Of a DNA stretch of 32,967 nt, positions 1-8,739 are shown piece by piece. The notes beneath the pieces were generated by a model. The model saw only the letters and a program-made list of their open reading frames with translations. It was not told where the DNA came from and made no database searches. The stretch spans positions 1 through 32,967 of IMG/VR virus record IMGVR_UViG_3300009104_000682. One strand, 5' to 3'. This stretch comes from a virus. Numbering within the stretch: the stretch's first letter is position 1; each line of letters starts with the position of its first letter. The position numbers and the translations under genes are program-made.

Positions 1-240
1 GTTGGGAGTGATAATGTCAGATGCCATTTCATAAATCTGTATCATCAAACTCATTGCAATACCAGCAAGTCTCTGGTCTGGAGCTCCTTGGCCACCGATG
101 ATTTCTAACTTTGCGTGTTTCTCATCGAAAGGAGTGTTCAAGGGATACTTAAAATTCCATCGGTCACTCTGCTCTACTTGGTGTCGCACAAAGTCCAAGA
201 ACAATGGACTACAACAGTTCTCAACTATTCTCACCGCCAT
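1..240 (-). CDS. possible 2OG-Fe(II) oxygenase-family protein, N-terminal part (runs off the window)
   Basis: An open frame of 80 codons starts at the ATG at 240 and continues without a stop to the left window edge, so only the N-terminus is visible. It overlaps the last 20 bases of uvsX, as expected for a translationally coupled gene. The visible part has a 'DRWNFKYP' stretch and a hydrophobic helix around '[14 protein letters not shown]'. From memory this resembles marine-phage proteins annotated as 2OG-Fe(II) oxygenases, but the metal-binding part would lie outside the window. The coding call is firm because of the open frame and overlap; the family call is weak. In T4 the gene after uvsX is the helicase gene 41, and this is not recognisably gp41. 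Confidence 0.5.
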   Translation of the reverse strand, partial: MAVRIVENCCSPLFLDFVRHQVEQSDRWNFKYPLNTPFDEKHAKLEIIGGQGAPDQRLAGIAMSLMIQIYEMASDIITPN

Positions 241-1246
241 ACTTGAACTCCTTGTTTGCAGCTTCATCTAACCGTTTCATGATCTCATCCGTAAAGTAAG
301 TCTCTGGGTCATTCAATATTGCTTTTCCAAACTGTTTACTTCCGTCTGGTAACTCATAACGAGTTGATACCTTTTTGAAGATGTCATACTTCTCTGCGAG
401 TTCGAGTAGTCCGTAGTATTTGTCCAGACCTTTATCGTAGGTCAGTCGTAAATCAACCATCTTATTCTCTACGGTCAATCGTGACTTGTGATTCTTACAG
501 TGTATGATATTTCCAACAACTTCAGTTCCGTCTTTTTCTTTCTTTTTGGATAGATACACGATTGATGAAGCTGCGTACTTCAATCCAGAACCGCCTCCCA
601 TTTCTTTTGTCGAGAAAAGTCCCATTGATTCATATGTGTGATTGGTAACAACCATCGGTATCTTTGCTTTACCAAGTTTCAAAGTCAATACACGAAATGC
701 AGCTTTGAGAACTTGTGCTCTGGTCATGTCTCTGGTTTCTTTACCGTCAGTTGTATCCTCGACCTCTTTAGTCGTGCTCAGCATGCCCAATGAATCTAGG
801 CACAGAAACATTGGTTTACGATCTGCTTCGTTCTGTGCGAGATAGGTATCAAGAACTTTTATCGCTTGTGTTCTAAATTCTTGCACTGTGGTCACAGGAA
901 CAATCACCATTCGTTTTGGATCGATACCTCTGTCTATGACCATTTGTTTTGTGATTGCAGATTCACTTTCAAAATAAATTACGCCTGCATCAGGATTTGC
1001 ATCGAGAAAGTTTTTAACAATACTCATAAGAACAAAAGTTTTGGCTGTTGAAGCTTCGCCCGCAATTGCCGTGATCTTGTTTGATGGTAATCCACCATGT
1101 ATAGAACCTGATAGTAGTGCGTTGAGAGCGTAAGCTCCTGTGTCAATATAACTTTCGACATCTCCCGCCTCTACACCGTCCTCAACAAGTGATGCGTATT
1201 CATTACCTGTTGACTTAATTATATCTTTCAAAAAATCATTTACCAT
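221..1246 (-). CDS. uvsX: UvsX RecA-like recombinase
   Basis: This is the phage RecA/Rad51-type strand-exchange protein. It coats single-stranded DNA and drives recombination-dependent replication and repair with UvsY, UvsW and gp46/47, all encoded in this window. The Walker A region is GEASTAKT at residues 63-70; it lacks the usual Gly before Lys, as T4 UvsX does from memory. The Walker B strand is FLCLDSLG at about 147-154. The protein has 341 residues, shorter than T4 UvsX at about 390. The ATG at 1246 is preceded by AGGTGA about 6 nt upstream. A strong hairpin terminator at 1259-1286 lies between the upstream DUF262-HNH gene and uvsX, and no promoter of the repeated class was seen in that 47-base gap. 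Confidence 0.95.
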   Translation of the reverse strand: MVNDFLKDIIKSTGNEYASLVEDGVEAGDVESYIDTGAYALNALLSGSIHGGLPSNKITAIAGEASTAKTFVLMSIVKNFLDANPDAGVIYFESESAITKQMVIDRGIDPKRMVIVPVTTVQEFRTQAIKVLDTYLAQNEADRKPMFLCLDSLGMLSTTKEVEDTTDGKETRDMTRAQVLKAAFRVLTLKLGKAKIPMVVTNHTYESMGLFSTKEMGGGSGLKYAASSIVYLSKKKEKDGTEVVGNIIHCKNHKSRLTVENKMVDLRLTYDKGLDKYYGLLELAEKYDIFKKVSTRYELPDGSKQFGKAILNDPETYFTDEIMKRLDEAANKEFKYGGENS

Positions 1247-1258
1247 ATTTTCACCTAT

Positions 1259-1287
1259 AAAAAAAATGGGGGAGTAAAACTCCCCCC
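1259..1287 (-). terminator. rho-independent terminator after the DUF262-HNH gene
   Basis: On the minus strand GGGGGAG and CTCCCCC form a 7-bp stem around a 5-nt loop, followed by a run of eight U residues. It ends transcripts of the 1294-2766 gene before uvsX. Confidence 0.85.
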
Positions 1288-1293
1288 TTTAAA

Positions 1294-2766
1294 TTATGCA
1301 GCTTCCAAATCTTCTGGCATCGTGTTTGACTTTGCCGTATTTATAGCTGCTGATATTATTCTACCATTTGACACCACTGTTTTTCCACCTTTATCGTAAG
1401 GGATAATGTGGTCTGCCTGCCAAAGTTTTGACTCGTAAAGTTGATCAAGTGGAATCTTTTCCTTTGTTTCTGGACAAATAGCATCAGACTTACCTACAAC
1501 TCCACCTTGTTCTTTCCACATTTGAAATTTTTGGGTTGTGGTAAAAAGTCTTTGTGGATCTACTGAAATTATTAAGTCTGTATCACAAAGAGCTTCAAGA
1601 TACAATCCTCTTGACCAAATTAATTGATCTGGACTTCTTCTACTTGCAGACTTGTAAGTAAATACTTTTCTAATTGTATCTCCATCAGCTTCATATTGTT
1701 TCATTTGAATAGTTGGGTCATTTAACATTGCAGTATGTTGATCTTGAACCCATCTATCAAACTTTTCATTATCAACAATTTTACTGTCATTAGCTTCAAT
1801 TTCTACACGCAACATAAAGTTCATGAACAATGACCTCAAATCCTTTATACAAAAAGACCTTGATGCTTCCAATTTGTCATCCTCACCCTCTTCCTTAGCC
1901 TTTATTGTCTTTGTCGTTGTTCCAGACTTTAACAATCTTTTTATAATTTCTTCACTAAATCGAAAAGAAGTTTTTAGTCCAGATATATCTTTATTATAGT
2001 AAAAATCTCTTGATTCTCTCGACCAATTCTTTACAAATTTAGTATGTGTAAACATAATACAATCTAAAATAAATTCATCATGCACCCTTCTGTTACAATC
2101 AAGAGGTTTTAAAAGACCTTGTTTCTTAGAACCATCTCCAGTTGCCATAAAATATGGTTGTAGATCAGTAGCTAAATTTCTTATTAGTTCTGCGATATCT
2201 GTCTTAAATGCGTTTCGTAGTTCCATAGCATTTTGTGCAACTAATGTATTAACACCAACAAAGATTTTTCCCAAATCTTCTCTTGTTGCTTTTTCAATAA
2301 ATGTTACTGGAACTTTTAAAGAATCAATTAAAACTCTATCTGAACGAGATAGATTTTCTTTTGTTGAATCTTTTTGAATTTTGATTTGATATCCACCCTC
2401 TTGTTCGTAGATTCCCTTTTTCAAAAGAACCTTATTATTTGCATATTTGGATGATGTAGTGTTCCGATTCCAACCGTCACAGGTAATATATTGATAACCT
2501 TGTTTTAATAGGTCATTAAAATAATCCCAATCGTCAGTTCCTTCAATACAATGAGATAAACATTTCTTTATGTCTACCAACACCAAAGGAGTCATACACA
2601 TTCCAGCAACTAAACTTACTAGCCACTCTTGTTCATTGATAATGTCCCATCTCCCTCTGGACATGAAACTTTCATCTAAAAATGTTACTTTCTTGTATGT
2701 TTGAATGTCTGAAAACAATGCAGTTTTGGGAGATTTCCCAATGTATCGATAAAAAGGCAAGCTCAT
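1294..2766 (-). CDS. DUF262 + HNH nuclease-type protein (GmrSD-like architecture)
   Basis: The 490-residue protein has DGWNRNTT at 97-104, a variant of the DGQQR(L)TT motif of the ParB/sulfiredoxin-like DUF262 domain. An HNH-type nuclease motif sits at its C-terminus, with 'ADHIIPYDKGG' near 451-461 followed by conserved Asn residues in 'SNGR' and 'INTAKSN'. DUF262 with a C-terminal HNH is the layout of GmrSD-type nucleases that cut modified DNA, and of related defence nucleases. Here it is a stand-alone gene between the replication block and uvsX, with its own promoter (2889-2918), a leader of about 115 nt and its own terminator, so it behaves like an inserted cassette. The ATG at 2766 has AGGAG upstream. 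It could act in exclusion of rival phages, as a homing-type nuclease, or in host DNA breakdown. The domain call is good and the role unknown. Confidence 0.75.
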   Translation of the reverse strand: MSLPFYRYIGKSPKTALFSDIQTYKKVTFLDESFMSRGRWDIINEQEWLVSLVAGMCMTPLVLVDIKKCLSHCIEGTDDWDYFNDLLKQGYQYITCDGWNRNTTSSKYANNKVLLKKGIYEQEGGYQIKIQKDSTKENLSRSDRVLIDSLKVPVTFIEKATREDLGKIFVGVNTLVAQNAMELRNAFKTDIAELIRNLATDLQPYFMATGDGSKKQGLLKPLDCNRRVHDEFILDCIMFTHTKFVKNWSRESRDFYYNKDISGLKTSFRFSEEIIKRLLKSGTTTKTIKAKEEGEDDKLEASRSFCIKDLRSLFMNFMLRVEIEANDSKIVDNEKFDRWVQDQHTAMLNDPTIQMKQYEADGDTIRKVFTYKSASRRSPDQLIWSRGLYLEALCDTDLIISVDPQRLFTTTQKFQMWKEQGGVVGKSDAICPETKEKIPLDQLYESKLWQADHIIPYDKGGKTVVSNGRIISAAINTAKSNTMPEDLEAA

Positions 2767-2888
2767 AATATTTTCTCCTATGTTAAGCTCCAGATTTAAA
2801 TTATATTGTTTTGGTGCGTTATGCAGATAACAATAGTCTGTTTAAATCTTTTTATAAGTTATAAGTATATATAACGATTAAGTATACT

Positions 2889-2918
2889 ACTATACTACTA
2901 ATTAGTAAGTGATGTCAA
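2889..2918 (-). promoter_or_regulatory. sigma70-type promoter, TTGACA-18-TATAGT
   Basis: On the minus strand TTGACA (2918-2913) and TATAGT (2894-2889) are 18 bp apart. The -35 box overlaps the TGA stop of the upstream hydroxylase-GNAT gene. The start site would be near 2882, driving the DUF262-HNH gene. Confidence 0.75.
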
Positions 2919-3904
2919 GCCTTTTTTGAATATTTCCAAACAAGGCCAGGCATTTTTCCTTGAACCCAACTTATTTTACCGACTTGTTCCATTCCTATCT
3001 TCTTGTAAAATGCGTTAGCTCGATTATTATTTTCTCGCACCGTTAACCATACGTTTCCATTAACAAACTCAAAAAATTCTTTAATCGTTTTCTGTGCAGA
3101 GCCATCTCTTTCTTTTGCCACTATTTGATGTAAAATTGTATCCCCCTCTTTTGCTACAGCACTGCCAAGTTTGTTATCTCTTTTATACCGCTGGTATGTA
3201 ATTACAACATTATTCTTAAAGTACACTTGACCCCACATTAATCTATGTCTTATATGATAACTACGCACATGAGGAAACCATTCTTTATTTTGTTTAAAAA
3301 TTTCCCATACAGATTCAAAATCATCTAAATTTGGACGATTAAAATATTCCCTAATTGTATCATTATTAAAAATATCTATAACTAGATGTACTCTGTCTAC
3401 ATCAGAATTGTTATTTACTTCATGAGCTCGACTTACGTCTAACCACCAACATTCTCCCCTTTTGAAATTAGTTTCTACTGTCAAATTTTTTAACCATGAT
3501 TTCATGAGAATTTTTTTGTGAGTTATAACAGGAATATGTAACCGAATTATTTTTCCACTTTTTATATCCTTATCAACTCTATCATTGTGTTTTGATATCT
3601 TTGTTCCAGCCTTTAGTTTCATTAGTCGGACTCGTTCTGTCTCTGCTGGAATCTTTTCTAAAATTCTATGGATTTTTAATTCTCTGAATAAAGAAGTATC
3701 TTGTAATTCATCAACTTCGCCTGTACCTAAAACTCCACCTTTACCTATCTGGTAAATATCTTTGCCATATCCTCGTAATGATATAGCTGACCATTGCTTA
3801 TCCTTATTATATTTCGTTATAACAGGAGAAAATTCTATGTCATTTTCACACCAAGTTACAATCGGTTTTAATTCTTCTTTAAATATAATTGGTAGTCTAA
3901 GCAA
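2915..3904 (-). CDS. aspartyl/asparaginyl beta-hydroxylase-like domain fused to a GNAT acetyltransferase
   Basis: Residues about 95-178 follow the Asp/Asn beta-hydroxylase pattern: H106 in 'SKHND', R121 in 'RLHIPV', 'GECWWLD' at 150-156, H161 in 'AHEVNN' and R171 in 'RVHLVIDI'. The two His are the expected Fe(II) ligands and the late Arg the 2OG contact. Residues about 222-329 look like a GNAT N-acetyltransferase, with 'VRENNNRANAFYKKIGM' (289-305) matching its C-terminal acetyl-CoA motif. The start is a TTG at 3904 with GGAG 7 nt upstream; no ATG occurs before residue 95. It overlaps the methyltransferase gene by 8 nt. Family knowledge suggests hydroxylation and acetylation of an amino-acid or protein target; the substrate is unknown. 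Confidence 0.75.
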   Translation of the reverse strand: MLRLPIIFKEELKPIVTWCENDIEFSPVITKYNKDKQWSAISLRGYGKDIYQIGKGGVLGTGEVDELQDTSLFRELKIHRILEKIPAETERVRLMKLKAGTKISKHNDRVDKDIKSGKIIRLHIPVITHKKILMKSWLKNLTVETNFKRGECWWLDVSRAHEVNNNSDVDRVHLVIDIFNNDTIREYFNRPNLDDFESVWEIFKQNKEWFPHVRSYHIRHRLMWGQVYFKNNVVITYQRYKRDNKLGSAVAKEGDTILHQIVAKERDGSAQKTIKEFFEFVNGNVWLTVRENNNRANAFYKKIGMEQVGKISWVQGKMPGLVWKYSKKA

Positions 3905-5156
3905 AGAATTTCTCCAATGTATTTCTTTTTATATGTCTAAAAATATCTTTGTTTTTGTCTTTACTAAAATACCAGATATTTTCAATATATATTCTGTCCA
4001 TAAACTCGTTCATTGCATCTTTATCAAAGTTTCCATCTTCATCTTTGAACACAGATGCCCCTTGCGGCCGTTGCATAATTCTCATTCCGATTTGTCCCAT
4101 AAAGTTTGGAAGTAACATATCTACAAGTTCATCACCAGAACGATATCGTTTACCTTTTACTTTCGGGTCAAGAATATTAATCATCATAACACCAGTATCA
4201 TTTAATGAATCAAATGTTTTTTGTGATACTGGAAGGTAAAAATTATCTCTCCAAGATTCATATTCATTAAATTTAAACCATGACTGTAGCTCTTCTTTTT
4301 CTCCACCCTCGTTGTATCTCTCCGTAGAAAAATATGGTGGTGAAGTAAATGCACAGTCTACATTTTTAATTTCATCCCAAGGCAAGTCTTCTGCACCACA
4401 ATTGTATATCTGTATAGTCTTTTTGCCCCCTGTTAGTTTATCAAAAAACTCAATCATTTTATGATATCTTTTAAACGTGTTTGGATTAGGATCACAACCA
4501 ATGTAATGAGTTGCATTAGAAGCATAAAATGCTGTCAATCTATCACCCCAACCCATAGAAGTATCCAATACTACTTTTGCTTCAGTCATATCATAAATTG
4601 TTTTGGCAACAATCGGTTTAAACTGTGTTGCAATATAAGTTCCAAGTCTGAAAGACATAGTATAAGTATTGGGTCTTAATTCTTGTTTATCATTAACACC
4701 TCTCCAAATAGGCCCAAATGCACCCCAAATATTATCACCTTCATTCCATCTTTGAATTGGAGATTTAAAACCATAAGAACCACACTCCATTCTTAAATCA
4801 TTCATAAATGCATCTGCACAATAATTGAATGTACTAGGGCCATCTATCAAACCCAAACCATATTCTTCATATGAATATTTGTAATCATCATACTTTTCCA
4901 TGATATTATTTGGTTGACTTAAATATCTTGTAAAGTCTGCTTTTTGCAATTTACGAAAATTAGTAACTACCTTTTCCATGTTAAATTCTTTAAGTGGGTA
5001 AGGTGGTTTTTCGTTTGTAATGTATGCCGCAAGTGTTTTACGAAATAATTCTTTACCATATTTTTCTGTGGTATCAAGAAATAATTCTTTATGCATCACT
5101 GGAAGTCCAGTATGGTCTACACACTTTTTCAATAAATTATATAATTCTATATTCAA
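3897..5156 (-). CDS. DNA methyltransferase, SPPY-type (cytosine-N4 or adenine-N6 class)
   Basis: The 419-residue protein has a SAM-binding motif I region at about 195-225 ('VVLDTSMGWGDR', then 'YIGCDPNP') and the catalytic motif TSPPYF at 271-276. Motif I precedes the SPPY motif. TSPPY-type motifs are commonest in N4-cytosine methyltransferases, but the target base cannot be decided here. The start is a TTG at 5156 overlapping the polymerase stop as TTGA, with AAGGA about 9 nt upstream; the downstream gene overlaps its end. It is therefore translated from the same message as gp43. No partner restriction enzyme is adjacent. A role in protecting phage DNA from host restriction is inferred. Confidence 0.8.
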   Translation of the reverse strand: MNIELYNLLKKCVDHTGLPVMHKELFLDTTEKYGKELFRKTLAAYITNEKPPYPLKEFNMEKVVTNFRKLQKADFTRYLSQPNNIMEKYDDYKYSYEEYGLGLIDGPSTFNYCADAFMNDLRMECGSYGFKSPIQRWNEGDNIWGAFGPIWRGVNDKQELRPNTYTMSFRLGTYIATQFKPIVAKTIYDMTEAKVVLDTSMGWGDRLTAFYASNATHYIGCDPNPNTFKRYHKMIEFFDKLTGGKKTIQIYNCGAEDLPWDEIKNVDCAFTSPPYFSTERYNEGGEKEELQSWFKFNEYESWRDNFYLPVSQKTFDSLNDTGVMMINILDPKVKGKRYRSGDELVDMLLPNFMGQIGMRIMQRPQGASVFKDEDGNFDKDAMNEFMDRIYIENIWYFSKDKNKDIFRHIKRNTLEKFFA

Positions 5157-7669
5157 TTAAAAAATCCTTCAAGTGTTAACTGTGTCCCAAAACTCATATC
5201 TAAATTCCACTTTATTTTATCCGTAATAAACTTTAACGGTTCAGCCAAACTTTTTTCATACTGCATATCATAGTCAATTAATGGAGCAATATCAAGTTCC
5301 TTTGGTAACTCTGTGATAAACGATATACTTGTTGACTGATAAATGTTAGGTTCTCGTAAATGTAAGAATCGAATTTTTTCTCCATTTTGAATTAAGGGGT
5401 ACTTGTGTGTAAGTTTATTTTTCTTCAGAAGATAGTTGTAAAGTATTGCACCCTTACAATGTATAGGAGCGCCCTTCTTGAATAGATTGTGAGATTCAGT
5501 CCACTTATCAATCCCATTGACGGAACGTGGATACGCAATTTCTTCTGGACGCATTTTCATGAAGTCCGTTCTAAATTCCTGTATGAAGTCATTGAGTTCC
5601 TTTTCGTCACTGGACATAATAATCTTGAGAGCTTGTTTAATCTTCTCACGACAGGGTGCAGGCGTAGATGACTTGACTGCTTCAATACCCATAATCTTGA
5701 GAGAGGGTTCTTTATATCGAACACCCTCCACATCCCACGCATTGAGAATATATCTTTTCTTTGCAGTCCAGATACCCTTGTCTGCAATCACCTCACGTTT
5801 CATGAACATCTTTTGTTCGTATGCGTTTATGTGTTCAGCGAGCTCCTGATAACTCTTATCAATAAATGGTTCAATTTTCTCTCTAGCAAGACGATCCAAG
5901 AAATTGATGACTTCTCCAGTGTCTTGTTCCTGTATAGGGAGTTTGTCAATGAGTCTGTCAAAAGTAATATAAACTGAATCTGTATCTGATGCAATGACAT
6001 AATCCAAGTCATCGGTTTTAAGAGTCTGATTAAGATACCGATTAAGAGAGCGTTCAATCCATCTAATTGATAACTGACCAGAAGTAGTAATGGCCTCAGC
6101 AACCAACAGATCATAGTAACGAAACCAGTTATTACCAATGGCACCATAAGCACTATTGAGAGAAATCTTTTTGGCCATCTGAATATTGTTGTATCTAGAA
6201 ATGTCTTTATTGAGTTTAGGATCTTTTGTATTTTCATATTCCTGTTTTGCCTCCAACAACAATCGTTTGTACTTAACACGATCATCGTAAATACCTTGCA
6301 TTAACTCTGGAAGAAACCCTCTTATATCTTTTCTAAACAACGCACCGTTAGGTGTGAGAGTTACATTCTTATCCTTCAGAGATTGCATTATTGAGTCTTT
6401 GACTTCCCCATCTAACATCTTGTCTACGGTGATGTCCTTTTCTTTGAAAGGACAGCCCATAAGTGTCTCTGGTGAAATATTATATTGCATAATTAAATGT
6501 GGGTACAGAGAGTTTAAATCAAAAGACATCACCCACTTGTGCATACCGACAAGTGGATCTTTTACATATGCACCCTCATACTTTTCAGACTTTTCATGTT
6601 CTTTCTTTTGTGGTATGACTATATTCTTTTTACGCAAATGATTGTAAATTAGAATGTCCCAATATTTAGTTGTACCAAGAACATCAACATAATTAACCTT
6701 TGCATCATAAGCCATCGTCAAACACAGGTCAATCAACTTCATCTTATCTTCGAGTTTATCAACCAGCTCAACGTCTGTTATATTATATTCTATAAAAGAT
6801 TGGTAGTCTTTGATATACCATTCACTGAAAGTTTCATAAGGATTGCCTTCTTTACGTTCACCCAACTCGACAAATGCGATATGATCAAGTCGATAGGACT
6901 CTTGGTTTGTATAGGTAAACTTACGATACAGGTCAAGAAAATCTAAATTAGCTACTCCCATGATATCGTACACCTGATGCGAGCGACCCATCTTGTAAAC
7001 AGAACGAGCTGATACGTTGCTCCAAGGCGATAGTCTCTTGAGTTCCTTTTCGTCAAACTGATTTAATATACGATTGCAGATATAAGGAATATCAAAAAAC
7101 TCTGTGTTCCAGCCTGTGATGACATCTGGTTTATGTTGTTCCCAGAATGTAAGAAAATCTTGTATGAGATGTTTCTCTGACTCACACTTGATATACGAAA
7201 CATCATCACGACTGTTTTCAAAATCACCGATACCCCAGACAACAATCTTTTTGTTCTGGTGATTCTTTAGAGTGATTGATAGTAGTGGGTCATTTGCTTC
7301 CTCTGGTTTTGGAAAACCATTCTCGCACTCAACCTCAATATCAATCGTTACAATAAGTATCTGGTCAATATCCCAATCGACATTATTAGAATATTCATCT
7401 GCGATGTAACTGTATGGAAAAAGAGTGTTTCCATAAATTAGATGTGGTTGTTCTTTATATTTTTCAACCCACTCTTTTGCATCTTTGATGGTATCATGCT
7501 TTACAGGAGCAACATACTTACCCTCAAGAGTTTTGTATGGTGTCTCTTTTAAAACAGAAGCATATAGTGTGGGCGAATACTTAACCTTGCGATTAATTCT
7601 TTCACCGTTCACAACTTCTCTTAACAGTAGGTTGTTACCCCACTGTGTGATATTAGTATAAAACCTCAT
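5153..7669 (-). CDS. 43: family B DNA polymerase gp43
   Basis: This is the replicative polymerase with 3'-5' proofreading. Exonuclease motifs are Exo I 'TIDIEVE' (109-114), Exo II 'GWNTEFFDIP' and Exo III 'YNITDVELVD'. Polymerase motifs are A 'SFDLNSLYP' near 380, B 'KISLNSAYGAIGN' near 505 and C 'ASDTDSVYI' near 562; all catalytic Asp residues are present. The length of 838 is close to T4 gp43 (898). It works with clamp gp45 and loader gp44/62 encoded just upstream, and RegA lies between them as in T4. The ATG at 7669 has no Shine-Dalgarno. A promoter at 7676-7705 would start transcription at or within a base of this ATG, so a leaderless message is likely. Confidence 0.98.
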   Translation of the reverse strand: MRFYTNITQWGNNLLLREVVNGERINRKVKYSPTLYASVLKETPYKTLEGKYVAPVKHDTIKDAKEWVEKYKEQPHLIYGNTLFPYSYIADEYSNNVDWDIDQILIVTIDIEVECENGFPKPEEANDPLLSITLKNHQNKKIVVWGIGDFENSRDDVSYIKCESEKHLIQDFLTFWEQHKPDVITGWNTEFFDIPYICNRILNQFDEKELKRLSPWSNVSARSVYKMGRSHQVYDIMGVANLDFLDLYRKFTYTNQESYRLDHIAFVELGERKEGNPYETFSEWYIKDYQSFIEYNITDVELVDKLEDKMKLIDLCLTMAYDAKVNYVDVLGTTKYWDILIYNHLRKKNIVIPQKKEHEKSEKYEGAYVKDPLVGMHKWVMSFDLNSLYPHLIMQYNISPETLMGCPFKEKDITVDKMLDGEVKDSIMQSLKDKNVTLTPNGALFRKDIRGFLPELMQGIYDDRVKYKRLLLEAKQEYENTKDPKLNKDISRYNNIQMAKKISLNSAYGAIGNNWFRYYDLLVAEAITTSGQLSIRWIERSLNRYLNQTLKTDDLDYVIASDTDSVYITFDRLIDKLPIQEQDTGEVINFLDRLAREKIEPFIDKSYQELAEHINAYEQKMFMKREVIADKGIWTAKKRYILNAWDVEGVRYKEPSLKIMGIEAVKSSTPAPCREKIKQALKIIMSSDEKELNDFIQEFRTDFMKMRPEEIAYPRSVNGIDKWTESHNLFKKGAPIHCKGAILYNYLLKKNKLTHKYPLIQNGEKIRFLHLREPNIYQSTSISFITELPKELDIAPLIDYDMQYEKSLAEPLKFITDKIKWNLDMSFGTQLTLEGFFN

Positions 7670-7675
7670 TCAAAT

Positions 7676-7705
7676 ATAATAACAAAAATTTAGGGGTAAT
7701 GTCAA
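7676..7705 (-). promoter_or_regulatory. sigma70-type promoter of gp43, TTGACA-18-TATTAT
   Basis: TTGACA (7705-7700) starts immediately after the TAG stop of the 80-aa ORF. TATTAT (7681-7676) follows after 18 bp and ATG comes 6 nt later. The predicted +1 is the A of the gp43 start codon. Confidence 0.75.
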
Positions 7706-7948
7706 CTAAATATCTAATTCCTTTTGCTCACTTAATACTTGTGGATTTGTTGAGTTAGATTTAAAATTAGAATTTAGAGTTTTCAACTTGTCCTCTGCGT
7801 CTGCCAACTTCTCCATTTCACTATCTACTGCAGCAACAATATCAGGGTGTTCACCGATACCAGCTGAGTTTCTTAGATATACATCAATGTTAGCCTTAGC
7901 AGCTATAATTTCATATTCATACTTTTTTCTAAGTGCATCTACGATCAT
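7706..7948 (-). CDS. small conserved hypothetical protein between regA and gp43
   Basis: The product has 80 residues if read from the ATG at 7948, which has GAGAGG 8 nt upstream inside the end of regA. A longer frame to 8002 exists but overlaps regA and lacks that support. The middle ('AAKANIDVYLRN' then 'GIGEHPDIVAAVDSEMEKLADAEDKL') looks like two amphipathic helices with a short turn, and the C-terminus is Asn/Ser/Gln-rich and probably unstructured. From memory similar small proteins sit here in marine T4-like phages. No function can be given; the position suggests a replication accessory role. Confidence 0.75.
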   Translation of the reverse strand: MIVDALRKKYEYEIIAAKANIDVYLRNSAGIGEHPDIVAAVDSEMEKLADAEDKLKTLNSNFKSNSTNPQVLSEQKELDI

Positions 7949-7949
7949 T

Positions 7950-8354
7950 TTATGCCTCTCGTTTTTTTCCAATGTTATATTTTGTTTCAAGAATCCATTC
8001 ACTTTTTTCTTTAAACGAAATGATTTTTATTTGACTTAGGGGAGCCACTGGTTCTGCACTACCCATAATTGTAACCAATCCCCAATCTCTTAACAGATTC
8101 GCAATCGTATTACGTCTTGCAACATCGTTATCAGATAGGTTAGTTTGTTTTCCATCAAGTGCAAATAATTCCTTAAAATGCACGATGTAATATCGTCCCT
8201 GTTTATGTAGGATGTGACAGGACTGATATAGTTTTCTTTCTTTTCTAGAAGCAACACCAATGCGAGAAAGGGTTTCTCGTATTTTTAAAAAGTCATCTGG
8301 TTCTTTCAATCCGACTTCTAGCATCTGCTCCTGTGACCAGTTAATGCTATCCAT
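7950..8354 (-). CDS. regA: RegA translational repressor
   Basis: RegA binds start regions of early phage mRNAs and blocks ribosome binding, including those for clamp-loader genes in T4. Similarity to T4 RegA is strong over the whole length, for example 'LYQSCHILHKQGRYYIVHFKE' (split here as LYQSCHIL and GRYYIVHFKE), 'RRNTIANLLRDWGL' and 'ISFKEKSEWILETKYNIG'. A GTG nine bases upstream (8363) is possible, but the ATG at 8354 has AGGTGG at good spacing, giving 134 residues. It overlaps the end of gp62 by 8 nt. Position between gp62 and gp43 matches T4. Confidence 0.95.
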   Translation of the reverse strand: MDSINWSQEQMLEVGLKEPDDFLKIRETLSRIGVASRKERKLYQSCHILHKQGRYYIVHFKELFALDGKQTNLSDNDVARRNTIANLLRDWGLVTIMGSAEPVAPLSQIKIISFKEKSEWILETKYNIGKKREA

Positions 8355-8739
8355 TTTTTCCACCTTTATTCAAACTATTTTTAATAGTCTTTATCTGTTC
8401 ATCGTTTAGTATCTCAAGAGCAGACTTAGCTTTCTCATTACTGTATCCATAATACTCTTTCACATACTCAAGGTTTTTAACCTTGTTTGCTTTCGCCCAC
8501 GGCGTATATCTTTTGCGTGGTCTAATACTATTTAGTAAAAAGTCAAATTGTAGTTTGTTGTCTAAATGATGGTGGATGTTTATCTCATTGACCAACCCGA
8601 TAGTATCAGGGAATGGTGCAAGACATTTGTTAACAATGAATGATGGATACTTCTTCTCCCACATTTCATCGTCACCGTCCATGAGATTATTCTTTCTATG
8701 GTTTATAGAGTTTAGGTACTCTTTCAATTCATAACTCAT
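8347..8739 (-). CDS. 62: clamp-loader small subunit gp62
   Basis: This is the partner of gp44 in the sliding-clamp loader. The product has 130 residues, shorter than T4 gp62 (about 187). The family is poorly conserved; the call rests mainly on position between gp44 and regA and on the ATGA overlap with gp44. The N-terminal 'YELKEYLNSIN' and 'KKYPSFIVNKCL' followed by 'HHLDNKLQFDFLLNSIRPRKRY' are typical of gp62 proteins of marine T4-like phages. No enzymatic motif is expected. Confidence 0.88.
   Translation of the reverse strand: MSYELKEYLNSINHRKNNLMDGDDEMWEKKYPSFIVNKCLAPFPDTIGLVNEINIHHHLDNKLQFDFLLNSIRPRKRYTPWAKANKVKNLEYVKEYYGYSNEKAKSALEILNDEQIKTIKNSLNKGGKNG

Noticed and set aside
1338-1345. 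TATAAATA on the minus strand near the end of the DUF262-HNH gene, upstream of uvsX
   Set aside because: It lies inside coding sequence of the HNH domain and a strong terminator follows before uvsX; uvsX is expected early. Probably chance.
7950-8002. Extending the 80-aa ORF to a start at 8002 inside regA
   Set aside because: It would overlap regA by over 50 nt, while the ATG at 7948 has a good Shine-Dalgarno.
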